Assembly (NCBI RefSeq): GCF_000003815.2
Contig: NC_049981.1
Span: 13,663,035 to 13,723,034 of the forward strand
Origin: Branchiostoma floridae
Taxonomy: Eukaryota; Chordata; Leptocardii; Amphioxiformes; Branchiostomatidae
Reading direction: 5' to 3'
DNA: 60,000 nt
Shown here: positions 46,145 to 58,110 of the stretch, piece by piece
How the letters are laid out: every line of letters starts with the position of its first letter
Numbering within the stretch: position 1 is the first letter of the stretch
Notes under the pieces: model-generated
Seen by the model: the letters and a program-made list of their open reading frames with translations, nothing else
Databases searched by the model: none
Told to the model about the DNA's origin: nothing
Position numbers and translations under genes: made by a program

Positions 46145-49100
46145 CTGCTGAGCCTGCAGACGTTCCCGTCTCTTCCGGCGGGCGCGTAGTTTCTCCTCCA
46201 GCCCCTGCTGCATGCGCGCCCGGTTGATCTCCTGACTGCGCTCATATTCCTGCACGTTCTTCTCGTGTTGCTTCTTGATGAACTCAATGTCACCTGGAAA
46301 ACCAAAATTCAAAAACAGTTAAGTGATATTAGTAACACTGACCATGAAATGGCCCCGTGGGTTACTAAGAGAGTTTTCCTTGCATTCGGTAGGTTGTGAG
46401 TTTGATCTCCGGCTTTTAAAATGGTATATGCTGCTTTCTCTGCTTCAGCACTCAGCACTAATGAGGAAGAGTATGGGAGTTAAACACACATCACTACCAG
46501 CAGACAAGCTCCCTGCTGGAACGGCTTGCACAAATATGTGGCCCAAGGGCTACAGAAATGGAGATGGGAACCACCCCTAAGCATCTATTACACATGCACC
46601 AGCAACTTTAACTTTTCATGCTCTGTTGATTAAAGCATGACTGGTGAGATGATTAAAATTTTCAGTTACATGAAAGTTGTATTGTTTTTGTAATGCTCAC
46701 TATCATTTTCACCATTTTCTACTACACACTTTTTTTTTAAAAGCTGACTGATTGTCTAATTAAACTGGACAGACAGCAACTGTTAAAGATAGCAAATAAA
46801 AAAAAATGATTGATAAAAAAGATTTTGTCACTGATTTCTTATCAATCTTTCATCAATAGAATAAACATAACAATGTTTTAAACAAAAATTGTTTAAAGAG
46901 TGACCCTATTTTCGAAGTGGAACTTACCAAACAGGTCCTGTTGTTGTGGTGGTGGGGCCAGCTCATTCAGTGGGAGAGGGGTGGGAGGGGACACCTCAGG
47001 CTTCTCAGGAACCATCAGAACGGCAGGAGGAGACACCTCCTCTGGCTTACTAGTTTCAGGAACCTTCACTTCTCCCTCACCTTCTGGTTTCTCTTCTCCC
47101 TGTAAAACACATAATGGAATTAAACCTCAAATCTCATCAATAAAGACACTGACTGACACTGTATGAATCAATGGCAGTTACACAGAAACATTACCATCAT
47201 TAGGTAGGCTTGGTCTTTTAATTTAGCTTTAGAAAATTAAATGTTTCCAAATGTCAACTCACAACATTAACTCATTCATTCAGCCCTTCAATAACTCATC
47301 CATCTATCCATCCATCCATCCATCCATATATATCCATCCATGCATTCATCAATCCATTCATTCATCAATTTACAACATGGAAAAGCCACTCAGTTTGAGA
47401 ATTTTTTGCAAAACCTGTCTTAAATGTACAGAAATGCTTTTACTTGCATTAAAATTGCAGCAATTACCACAAGAAAATCTAGTGACACTAATAAAAGATA
47501 TGGTGGCGCATCTAACCTCATTCTTGGGTTTGTCCTTTTCCTCATCTGTGGGTTTGTCCTTTTCCTCATCTGTGGGTTTGTCCTGTTCCTCATCTGTGGG
47601 TTTGTCCTTTTCCTCATCTGTGGGTTTGTCCTTTTCCTCAGCCTCGAGCTCCTTAATCTTCTTTTCCTCAGCCTCCTTAATCTCCTTCTCCAGATCCTGA
47701 TCCTTCTCTTGCTCAGGCTCAAACAGGAGTGCCAGCTCTGATTCAAAATCATCATCTCCTCCTCCTGGCCACAGGCCTGGATCTGGTACCACATCTGTCA
47801 CAAACATCAACAATAGGGAGGCCCATACTGAAATTTAGTAAAACTTCCATAGTTTGGAAGGCTTAAATTTTTGCTTTTGACACTTATTTGGTCTTTTTTA
47901 TCACTTTTCATATAGTATGTGCTGAGCTCAGTATGTCCTGAAAATTTCAACCTCCTCCGATATCGGGAAGGGGAAAAATTTTGTCCTCCAACATGCTTCC
48001 CAGAGCAATTTTTCCCCATACTTAAGACTGTATTTATACATGAGACCAAGCTGAAAATATTGAATTTTTTGTTTTAAGTCGTAGAAGACTGCGGTTTGCA
48101 GCATTTGATAAGGTTTTGCACCAATCACCATCATCAATAAAAAAATTGCCAATTTGAGACTTAATTATGTAAATTTATGCAAATTAGGTTCCCAGCACAG
48201 TTGCTTATAGTTAATGATGTAGCATATATAAGCCATGATAATTAAGTGATTAAGGTATTCTGTGCTCTAATAATTAATGATGCCCTTGTACCCATCCCCT
48301 ACAATCATCATATAAATTTCCAAACCTCTATGAGACTCCTAATCTCCAGAGAGTGCAGCTCAATATGCTTGTATGTATTATGCCTTGCCCCCCTCCCCCC
48401 ACATGCTACACATGGGCCACATAAGGTGTGCTTAAATTCCTACTTGCCATAATGCTACAAAGAAAAAACTTCATACATTAACACAACATACCACGTTGTG
48501 AAACATGTCAATCCTATTTATTGCCATCTTTACAAATATGCATTTTATGACCTCAATAAGTATGCAATAATGTTCAAATCCTGGTGCCCCCCTCCCCCAT
48601 TGAACAAGGAAACTACCATTTCAGACCTTACATTCAAACGTGTTGGCTCAGTTGAGGCCAGAAAAGTGGAAAATTTGTACAAACCAACAAGATTAACAAG
48701 TACAACAATTCAACTATGCAGTAATTCACTGTATATGAGATATAAGTCATACCAAGTGTCTACTTTTACATGCCCCCCTCCCCCCTCACTCCAGGTTTTG
48801 ACTAACGACCACTCAGGATATGCTGAAATTCTGACTTGCCATAAGGGTACAAAGATTAATCTTCATATATTAGCTCAAAAGATCATGTTCTAATACCATA
48901 GCATATCTAATACCATATGAAAATGTACTTAAATGAGTTATGACATCCTAAAAAGGATGGGTAATGGTGCACTCCCCCCCCCCCCCCCCTTCCTAAACAA
49001 GAAACTACTTTTCTGGCTCTGACATCAGGTAAGATTAACATGCAGCCATGTCAGACTCATCATAGTCATACCAATCTTCACACCTTCTGAGTTCTGCAAA

Positions 49101-52100
49101 TGGAATATCCACATGATCAGTAATAAATAAACATGATCAGTCCTAAATACTGATAAAGGAATGTCATCCTCATCCTCATTTGTACTAAGAGCCCAAGTGG
49201 AATGTCATCCTTATTTTTACCCGCACAAGAAAGAGGTAAGTAGTCATCCACACATCATCACTGACATAAGCTATGTTACCCTTCTTTTAGTTCTACCCTC
49301 AACAATCTTTGAGCTGTTGTCCTCTTTGGTAACATGATGGTATCCATGTCAATGTTGGTGAGATTTTTAAAACTGAAGACACAACTTCCTCTATGATATA
49401 TGATGACACAGCCAAGATGGTAGTATGATACAAGTCTAACTTATGCAGTGCCAGCTTTCCCACACTTACGTCTCCACTTGCTAAGTGTTGCTACTGTTTC
49501 TCTCATCTTTTTCCTTGTCTTCTGCGTTCTTAAAGTTGAAGTAACTTTTCTTCAAGTTCGTGTATGGTCCCTTCGAAGAAAGCTCTCTCTGCTTCCCTTT
49601 CTCGTTTGACATTATTCTCCACTGACTGTATCTGCTTCGTCAAATCTTTCACCATATAGTATCTGCATAGCCTTTTCTAACTTAGGGGTGGTACATCAGG
49701 GTAGCCTGGTAGAAACAGCAATACCACTCTTTGAAACTTTGAAACTCTCCAACGTTTGGAGCTGTTTGGCTCGCCATGTACATTCAGTTAGAAAGTTAAG
49801 TATTTTGTTAGGTTTGTCGGTCATTTTCTTGGTTATAGGTTTGTTGTCTTTGACAGTCCCCACTCAAATGTAGACAACAGGGAATAAAGGCATGCATTAT
49901 CCTCCTCTCTTGCTGGTCTCGTGCATTTCTTTGCCAAACACTCGAACTGCTTGTTTTGTCGTGCATTTATATTTTGCGGCCCTACCAGTCGTGTCAATAT
50001 CACGAAAGCATGAAGCCATTCAAGTTGAATTCACTTTGAATTTCTTCAGCATGCTTGATTCATAAATTGATTGAGTACACAGTCTCATCTTCAAGTCCAG
50101 ATGCCATGTAATACAATCCAGAATTTCCTGTCTGTCCTGAAGATGCACTGAGCTCTGTTCATGTGACAGGATAACTGCAAATAGATAAAGCAAGACAAAA
50201 TTATTAACCAAACATGTAGGTGTAAATACAACACAAATACATATCCAAGTTTGAAGTGGAAACATAAACAGGTAGGTCAGGCACATTTCTTACTTGCTTT
50301 TCTATGTTTTTAAACTTCAGTTCACTTTCTAAATCAAAGATATCACCTCTATCCTTTGCCATACGATACTAAAAAAAATCCTATCTCAATGACAAGTTTT
50401 AATAACATCTGTCACGATCTGCAAAAACAAGGAAATATTTACGCCACAAATATTACTGTCAAAGTGACTCCAACATTTCTATGCAACCAAAACATAATTT
50501 TCATACATATAATCCAACTATTTATGCTCTTAACCGACAAGACTATGTGTTGGAACCCCGCGCCACAAGGGGGAGGGGGGCAACAGAGCCGAAATTCACC
50601 TCGTACGCCGAGGTCGCACCGCGCCTCGGCGGCACGCGAGCAAACATCGTGCGGCCAAAAACAACCAAACTTTTACAAAAGGTACCTTATAATGTTAACT
50701 AACAGCACACAAACCTGTAAATTTCAACTATTTAGTTATCAGTAAAAATTGAGTGGATAACCGAGACGTACCTTCTCTGACCTTCCATTTCTTCACGTAA
50801 ATCCCGCTCAAAACCGCTGCAAGCCGGATATTGGCGGCTCAGATGTGTTTTCTTTAAGAACAACCCCTCTCATTGGCTGTCTGGGCTGTTTTGAAGGCTC
50901 GCAAACCAATCAAATAAAGGATAACATTTTTTGGAGTTGGACGATTCCATTTCGCGGGTGGGTAAAACGGGCGGAAATCTGACCCGGTGCGGGACGGGAC
51001 GTAAACAATGGGCGCGCGACGAATTTTTACGATTTTTAAACCGCCATAACTCACGAAATCGGAAAGATAGGTGGCTGAAACTTACACTGAATGATGTTTG
51101 TATTATATATATTGCATGAATTAAATCATATTTTACGTAGATATTTTTATTGCTTCAAAAATGTACCTTAAACATGGCCAACATGTCAATTTGAGACTTA
51201 CGAAGTGGTGTGGGCCTCCCTATCAACAATACAATCTACATCATTGTCTCCTCATGTTTGTCACAAACATCAACAATACAATCTACATCATTATCTCCTC
51301 ATGTCTGTCACAAAAATCAACAATAACATCTACATCATTGTCTCCTCATGTCTGTCACAAAAATCAACAATACAATCTACATCATTATCTCCTCATGTCT
51401 GTCACAAAAATCAACAATAACATCTACATCATTGTCTCCTCATGTCTGTCACAAAAATCAACAATACAATCTACATCATTGTCTCCTCCTGTCTGTCACA
51501 AACATCAACAATAAGAGATCTTAAACCTGGAAGTTCCCGTACAGTACATATAGCAATCTGCTAGGAGAACCAAAATCAAAGTTGACCTTTGTCTCTCCAA
51601 CCTCCAACCTAACAAATATATAGGAAACTCACCAGGAACATCAGGACTCTTGACTTCCCGACCGAGAACCTCCTGTACACGCAGCTTCAGAAGACGTAAG
51701 CGCTCCTTCCGCAGTTCCTGTTTCTTCTGTGTACTCAGCTTTGCGACGTCATTCAGGTCCTTCATGATGGTTTTCTCTATGACCTATGGATCCAAAAAGA
51801 TAGTGTGTTAGCACCCTCTAGGGACATGTATCTGAACTGAATCAAGTGACAAATTTATAATTGCTTTTATTACAAATTGATGGTGCAGCGGTATTGTAAC
51901 TGTTCTCTACTTTTTTTTAAACTTCTGAATTAAAATTTAGGTACCGTCAAATATGTCTTTATTGTGCTTTTGTGTGAGAAGTAGAAAGATTATTCACGCT
52001 TTAGTTCACAGAAATTTTATTTGTTGCTTCCCATATTCGGCGGTGCTATGTTTTCCCAATTTGAAAAAAAATTTGGCCACACCTCCCATTGACAAATTTT

Positions 52101-55100
52101 CACTGCCTCTCCGTTCCTAAATCAATTATGGGCCTCAAACTCTAGTACCTGTACATGTAACCAGGATCCCCGAAATATTGAATGTTTTCCTGCCCGCATT
52201 TCCCCGTGATTTTTGCACACAATTCACTATCTTTCGGCAAAGCAGCACAGATTTTCTGAAAAAATCCGAGAAGCAACAAATTAAATTGGTATGGCCTTAG
52301 GCTGCTAAAAACTGTGGTGCTACTGACCATGTCAAACCACTGAATGAGCGCAGCAGCGCGGCGATGTGTCTTGTTGTAACAGTCGTAGGCATGCTGGTAA
52401 CGCTGCTCGCCAGCCTGCATGTCTGTAAAGATGTGGCTGATCGCTGAGTTCAGGGTTTTGACCTCCTGCAAGATGTAAGGAGAAAAAATATTGAAATAAA
52501 AACTTCTAAACTAATTTTCTCTGTTCAATATTTATGATTCATTATTCGATCATTGCTGTCATCACTCAAATGCTCAATCATTCATTCACTATTATCTACT
52601 TTTAAATATTGATAATGTTTAAGCTTGTTAAGTCCTTTAGTGTCTACAACTGTAAAATTTGGAATATTTCTATATATTTGGAACAAAACCAACTATGATG
52701 TGAGCCCCACCTGAGATGTACAGTAAGGGAAACTACAATATGAGACCCACCTGAGGTGTGGAGTAAGGGAAACTACAATATGAGACCCACCTTAGGTGTA
52801 CAGTAAGGGAAACTACAACATGAGACCCACCTGAGGTATACAGTAAGGGAAACTACAACAAGAGACCCACCTGTGGTGTACAGTAAGGGAAAGTGATGGT
52901 GCTCAGGTAGCGTTGGGCGCCGCTGATGTTCTGTGAAGCCGCTACAAAATTGTTCCTGGCCTCGGCTGCCACCTGGTACCGCAGACGAGTGTTACTGGTG
53001 GGGAAAACAGTACTTTAGTTCTGGTATCTGTTACTAGAGTATCAAACATTTTCAGCGTAAGGTTAATTTCGAGTGTGAGGTTGAAAATAAAGTTGAGTCA
53101 GTCCACAGAGTGTAAATAGTTAATAAAAAATGTGTGGTCTAGAGATGCTAAAGATTTGTATTATAAAAAGGATGACAAATAGTGAAAGTTTGTGTGCAGG
53201 TAAACATGATCTTGTGTAGTAGTATTACAGACACACCCTTGGATTTTGTGCATAAAAACTGTCCCTCCACCTTGACTGTGATAAATTTGATGTGAATTAC
53301 CTGGTATGGATGATATAACCCCCGGATTGCTGTGTTACACTTATAGGGGAGACAATTGATAACATTTAATCAGGTATTTTTTCTGATTTGGTAACTTACT
53401 TTAAAGTTTGATATGAATCCATCTTAGTTGTGTTGATATGCATGACTAGTATCTTCTCAAGTTCTGTGACTACCTTGATTTGGTTACTTAGCTGACATTG
53501 TTTTGGTAATATACTATGTGTTTGGTCAACAGATTCAGAGCAGATATCACTGTACAAAAACACAAGTGAAGAGATTGTAAAGATTTCATAGCAGATTCAA
53601 GCTAAAAAAAGAAGATAATCAAAACAAGACAAGAATGATCTAGAAATTGCTATATATACAAATGTAATAGAATAATTTATGCAGTTCCAAAAAAGGCAAT
53701 AGGTCCAATAGGTAATCTACTTAACTTAGCCAACTTCGATTATATCTAAAAAAGTGATTCTTAGAATTAAAACATTGTCCATAATTCTAAAAGACTAGCT
53801 ACATTATGATATCTGGATCAATTCACATGACAGTGTAGTAGTTGACTATGCATTGGTCAGATTTTCGAACCTGCACAAAGTGGAACGGAATATATGATAT
53901 AAAAGACAACGTAACACATAGAACCTAGGCTAGTAAAAAAAATAGTCATGATTTAAAAAAAAATTTTTTTCCCAAAAACAGCCCTCGTTTGGAAATGCGA
54001 TCCTAGCAATAGTTTGAAACAGCCTACTTACTCAGTAATACGATTATAGATTGACTTACTTGACAGGAATCCGTTTCAGGTCCAGCCAGCGCCGTACGCC
54101 GAGAGCCAGCTGTGAGACAGCGTGGTGCATGAGCACACGAGCGTTGTGCCACTTGAACTTGGCCGTCAGCACGCGCTGCTTGCGGTCGTCCAGCATGTCC
54201 ACTTCCTCCTCAAGCTTGTACTCCAGCTCACTGCCATAGCGACCTTTAAATACACCAGCTAAACAAGAGGAAAAGACATATTTTATTAATATTATGATTT
54301 AGTAATAATATTATTCCATTTGAATTTTCTACAACATCAAGAGTCAAGAGGCCTGGTTTGAGACATTATGATCTAAGAAAACATGTTCTGATCTGTCTTT
54401 CAGTTTCACATCACTCTTTCAAATTTGACAGTAAAAAATTATCATAATAACCTTTTTTTCTCAAATAATAGTAAAAATGTAGCAACATTTCACAAGCCAG
54501 TGTAACAGAATGTTCCTGCCAAAACATGCTGGTAGTGGGTATGTTCAGTGGACTGCTATACAGGTCCAAGTGACTCTAACTAACTTTATTCAGGTTGTGA
54601 CAAGAACAATACATTGTGAACACTAGGCAGCAGGCAGGTATCGTGACAACATAATTTTTTCATACAATACTAAATAACCTACCCAAGAGAATATCCTCCT
54701 CCTCCTGTAGTTTCTGGTACCTCTCGTTCTTCCCGCTGAGAGCAGCAATCTCAGCCTTGATCTGCTCCAGCTGTTTTTTGCTGGCTTCCAGCTTCTGTTT
54801 ACCAATTTCCTGGGATTGAAAGTGACATAAACATTTATGAGCCCCATTCAGTATGTCCATTAGATCAACAAAGACATTGTGCTATTCCCGACATTTTGCA
54901 TTCTACTCCAGAGCCTTCTTTTCATTAACATGATTGATTGCACAGTACCTCACCCAGTCCTCATTTAGGTTGAAGTAGCTCTTATCCAAAAATAAAGTGT
55001 TGTGGAAACAGGCATGATGGTGAATAGCCACGGGTTTTAGTGTCCAATGATCTATGAAATTTCAAGAACGATTCTATCTAGAGAAAAAGTGCCCAATCAT

Positions 55101-55998
55101 CAGTACTGGTTCAGTACTGGTTCCTTTCACCTTTGATTTAATGTAAAACTTTTCCTTGTTTGAAATCAAACTTAAAACACTATACTATTCTTTTCTACAT
55201 GCTTGCATTTAGCAGGTGCCTTGCTAAAGTGAATGCTCACAAAAAATTGATGTGTTAAAAGTAGCATATTGTAACTAGATATATACAAAAGGCATCTCAC
55301 AAAAAACATAGGGTAATTTTGAATGGGTATAAAGAAACCTCTGTGCTGGGTGATTGGAATAACTCGGATACCTTTCTGTTTAATGCATCCACAGCTTGCT
55401 ATTAGAGGATACATGTAATAGATTAAGTTCATGTTTTCGTCTTACAAAATATATATTTTGGGGACTAGGATATTTCATGTATAGGATGACCAGAATACTA
55501 AAAGTTGCTGAAATACCTGTGGATCAAAAGTATGATCAGTATGAGAAAAGTGTATGATGATTTTGTCCTTGAAAACATGTAAATTGTCTGTCATAGCAGT
55601 ACTCTGAAAGCTGGATGGAGGGTTTTAATTACCAATCAAATATAACATGAGAGGCATCTACTCATTAAAGTAAACCTACCTGTTTATTAAGGGCATCCAC
55701 ATACTCTTCTTGTTCCTTCGACAATTGTTTGTCAAATGCCTCTTCATTTGCAAAGTACTCTTTGACAGTCATGGTCTGTAACTCCTGCACATCCTTGTAT
55801 TCCTTTGCCCTATGATGGTTTCCAAACAAACAAACAAACAAATAAGTACAAGGCAATCAGATGACTCACTCACTGGCAAGGCTTAAAGAATTGCAGGACA
55901 CACACATACACACACTCACACACACATCACACCAAACACACACACACATACACACTCACACATACACACTCACACACATACACAATAACACATCACAC

Positions 55999-56047
<49 letters not shown>

Positions 56048-58110
56048 TCACTCACTCACACAGACACATAGTTACACATGTACAAAAACAGCACTTTTCC
56101 ATCTTGGGATGAAGTTTCAACATGAATTTTTATAAAAAAATTTCAATGTCACGCCAAGAACATATGATAAATAGTTCCTTCAATGGATTGTAATAAGTTT
56201 TATGTCATCAATATTTACGTTTGTTGTTCAAGTATCTTGTACTCCTCTTCAAGCTGCTTGACCGTTTTCTCCAGTTCGGCTACTTGTGCCTTCTTGGCCT
56301 CCAGATTTTGGGGACTAGTGTTCAGTGCCTCCAGCATTGCGATCTCCCTGTCAATCTCCACAAACCTCTGCAGGAGGCTCTCATCAATCGTCACCTGGGG
56401 CACCTGCAATACAAATGACAGTTGAGATTGAAATAAGTGGGTCATTGTTCTTGAAGGGAGCTGCAAGACTTGTGGAAAAGGTGATAAAAAATGTTGCCAT
56501 GAATAGATTGCATCGTAGCTTTGCCTTAGTCCAGGGCTCAGTATTGGAGCCCAATCAAACTTCTACTACTTACCTCCCCAACCAAAGTCAGGTACCCATT
56601 TGTACACCTGGGCGGAGTGAGCAAGGTTGTGTATTGCACCTTTCCCAAGGTTACAAGATTGATAGCATGGGAGGGTTCAAACCCCACAGATGTGATAAAT
56701 GTGCATCATTTTGTGCTACCAAGAAATACCTTAAAGTTTATAGTACTTTGAAAAGAAGCTTTCTGGAGAATGTGTCTTGTATGATACAGAATACACCTGA
56801 CTGTCCAGGGAAATTTGATTGAATAACTTCATGGGCAAAAAATCAAGTAAATGACTATTAAAAAAGCTTTAGATTTACTTTTACAAAAACTGCAGACCGT
56901 ACAGCCCAAGAATTGAGTGCCACATTAGATTGCTTGATTTTACTGAAAATAACCATGATGGTGCCTGCATTCTTAAATGTTCTACCAATAAACATTGCCT
57001 AACAACTGAAACTTACCTCTCCAACGTCATCATCTTCCTGAGGAGCGGCTGGTGGCTGCTGGATCTGTTAAGGAAAGAATGAATGAGTCAATACTATTGA
57101 AAATTTACTAACAATTTGACATGATAACGTAAAGGTAGGACTACATGAACATAACACTTCTCTAGCTAATTTTATCTGTGAGGTACATTTTTGTAACCTG
57201 TCTCTGTTGTTTTTAAAAACGGGGTATTAGGTATTGAATAGGCTCATCAGTCACATGAGTAAGTTAATAGAATGATTTTTCTATCAGTGACTCTTGAAAA
57301 CATGTGTAAAATGGGTTATTTCGGGATGTTAATTCAATATACAGTGGTTTCAGATTCCAACCTTTTGAAACCACTGTCCATTTACTTGATATCCCTAAAT
57401 AACCCGTTTCTAAAAACATTACGGATATTAGTTTCCCGTTCGTGGATAAAGGTAAACTGGTTTACATGAATGTGCACTTACCGGAGCTGGTTGTTGAAGT
57501 GGCTGTTGAGCAGGTGGTTGCTGATAAGGTGGCTGAAATTGAGATTATCAAAAACAACATGTCTTAGTCGTGCTGACAAAAATACTGCATTGTATAGTAT
57601 ATTAGATAGTCATGGAATTATTGCAAAACTGCTTAGTGTGATAGAAAAAGGAGGATTCTGGGAGCAAAATAGACTAACTAACTTCCCAGAATCCCTGGCC
57701 TTGCTCAAGTGGATTACTTTACCTAATTGAATGTGGTCGCTTGTTTGAGCTCCTATTTATATGACTGTGTACATGAACTTCTTTGTCCACTTCTTTCACC
57801 TGTTGAAGTAGAGATACTAGTCCTAAATACGAAAGTAGCTTTACTTGCTTGCCATCTGTTGTTTATAATAAGTATTGTTGTTGCTAAATGTTGTTTCACC
57901 TACACAACTAGAGATTGTTTAGGCGGAAAACAGGTGGAAAAGCTGTCCAGTATGGTGTACCTGTTTGACTGGTTGAGGTACCGGTTGTTGCATCGGTGGT
58001 TGTTGGTACGGCTGCATCTGTGGCTGTACCGGCGCTACTGGCCTGGCCTGTGCAGGGTATACTTGATTGGGGGGCGCAGCGGCCTTTGTTGTAGAGGTTC
58101 CACATCCCAT
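46103..58110 (-). CDS. Unrecognised N-myristoylated(?) Pro/Gln-rich coiled-coil protein, 647 aa, 13 exons
   Basis: Minus-strand exons: 58110-57961, 57532-57482, 57064-57017, 56403-56219, 55809-55680, 54809-54683, 54258-54060, 52994-52871, 52465-52328, 51783-51633, 47794-47517, 47099-46928, 46293-46103 (1944 nt, frame closed). The protein starts MGCGTSTTK, a fitting N-myristoylation/palmitoylation signal (Gly2, Cys3, Ser6). Residues 10-80 are Pro/Gln-rich. Residues 84-235 form long heptad-like helices (ELEKTVKQLEEEY, KQLEQIKAEIAALSG). Residues 231-435 are helical with conserved-looking aromatics (WHNARVLMHHAVSQ, RYQHAYDCYNKTHRRAA, LIQWFDM). Residues 435-527 are acidic with KDKPTDEE repeats, then a Pro/Glu linker and a basic C-terminal helix (ARMQQGLEEKLRARRKRRERL). 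A 5' untranslated intron is likely (acceptor at 58143). No family is recognised; a membrane-tethered scaffold is a guess. Confidence 0.8.
46345..46590 (+). mobile_element. SINE-like element with tRNA-type promoter boxes
   Basis: tggccccgtgggtt resembles a Pol III A box, and ggttgtgagtttgatctcc about 40 bases on resembles a B box; a unique tail follows, ending in ctacagaaatggagatggg and accacccctaag. A related tail (ggctatagaaacaggggtgggcaccacccctat) occurs at 36178-36210. It lies in the last intron of the coiled-coil gene, antisense to it. tRNA-derived origin is inferred. Confidence 0.5.
47295..47375. repeat. (ATCC)n microsatellite
   Basis: Tandem atcc units with minor interruptions, in the intron between the last acidic exon and the Pro/Glu exon of the coiled-coil gene. 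Confidence 0.85.
47523..47645 (-). repeat. 24-bp coding repeat (KDKPTDEE octapeptide, about 4.5 units)
   Basis: Consecutive 24-base units in the coiled-coil gene encode K/Q-D-K-P-T-D-E-E. The run ends in KDKPKNE at the exon's donor site. It is strongly charged and probably unstructured. Confidence 0.93.
49540..49662 (-). pseudogene. Possible coiled-coil coding remnant inside an intron
   Basis: The minus strand reads MVKDLTKQIQSVENNVKRE and continues through EREAERAFFEGTIHELEEKL to a stop. A second charged stretch (KNAEDKEKDERNSSN) follows in a shifted frame. The amphipathic heptads look protein-like, but no clean splice sites frame them. It may be a decayed retrocopy, a transposon ORF piece or an alternative exon. 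Confidence 0.25.
50550..51060. promoter_or_regulatory. CpG-rich block inside an intron; possible alternative promoter
   Basis: Two GC/CpG-dense patches (50555-50650 with cgtacgccgaggtcgc and cgcctcggcggcacgcgag; 50935-51030 with ttcgcgggtgggtaaaacgg and gggcgcgcgacg) stand out from AT-rich surroundings in the middle of the 3.8-kb intron. Such islands often mark promoters, but no transcript evidence is visible. Confidence 0.3.
51222..51512. repeat. 47-bp tandem array (6.2 units) carrying copies of a 3' splice site
   Basis: Units begin at 51222, 51269, 51316, 51363, 51410, 51457 and 51504 (partial), period exactly 47. On the gene's (minus) strand each unit reads tattgttgatktttgtgacag, where the k position varies. 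The copy nearest the upstream exon shares 22 identical bases (tctgtcacaaacatcaacaa and two more) with the true acceptor of the next exon at 47794. Confidence 0.9.
52701..52892. repeat. 40-bp tandem array (5 units) carrying copies of a 5' splice site
   Basis: Units start at 52701, 52741, 52781, 52821 and 52861, period exactly 40. The last unit overlaps the end of a coding exon: codons for FPYCTPQ followed by the donor gtgggtctc at 52870. The other four units repeat the exon end and donor (cctcag/gtgggt or gtgggg) within the intron. Confidence 0.93.
52995..54059. other. 1.1-kb intron of the coiled-coil gene
   Basis: AT-rich intron; no repeat, ORF or motif stands out. Confidence 0.6.
54810..55679. 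other. 0.9-kb intron of the coiled-coil gene
   Basis: AT-rich; no recognised feature. Confidence 0.6.
55897..56065. repeat. (CA)n microsatellite
   Basis: Interrupted ca repeats with short CACT runs in an intron of the coiled-coil gene, antisense to it. Confidence 0.95.
56524..56715. repeat. Dispersed repeat with tRNA-like B-box (SINE-type fragment)
   Basis: gtcaggtacccatttgtaca, then cacctgggcggagtgagc, then gagggttcaaaccccacag. The last resembles a tRNA T-arm/B box (ggttcaaaccc). A sequence of similar design ends the window (59845-59975). It is probably a tRNA-derived dispersed element; it sits in an intron. Confidence 0.4.

Larger units (their letters stand above)
47795..51632. other. 3.8-kb intron of the coiled-coil gene
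   Basis: The largest intron of this gene. It contains a poly-C run near 48975, a coiled-coil-like open stretch on the minus strand near 49540-49662, a CpG-rich block at 50550-51060 and the 47-bp array at 51222-51512. The rest is AT-rich with no recognised content. Confidence 0.6.

Noticed and set aside
45725-46189. 154-aa plus-strand ORF with four 25-residue repeats
   Set aside because: It is the 75-bp tandem array read in a frame kept open by the period; it is antisense to the last exon of the coiled-coil gene.
47420-47794. Arg/Met-rich minus-strand frame beginning MWYQIQACG
   Set aside because: It is the alternative frame over the acidic exon; the KDKPTDEE frame fits the phase of both neighbouring exons.
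51161-51514. 117-aa plus-strand repeat ORF
   Set aside because: Shadow of the 47-bp intronic array.
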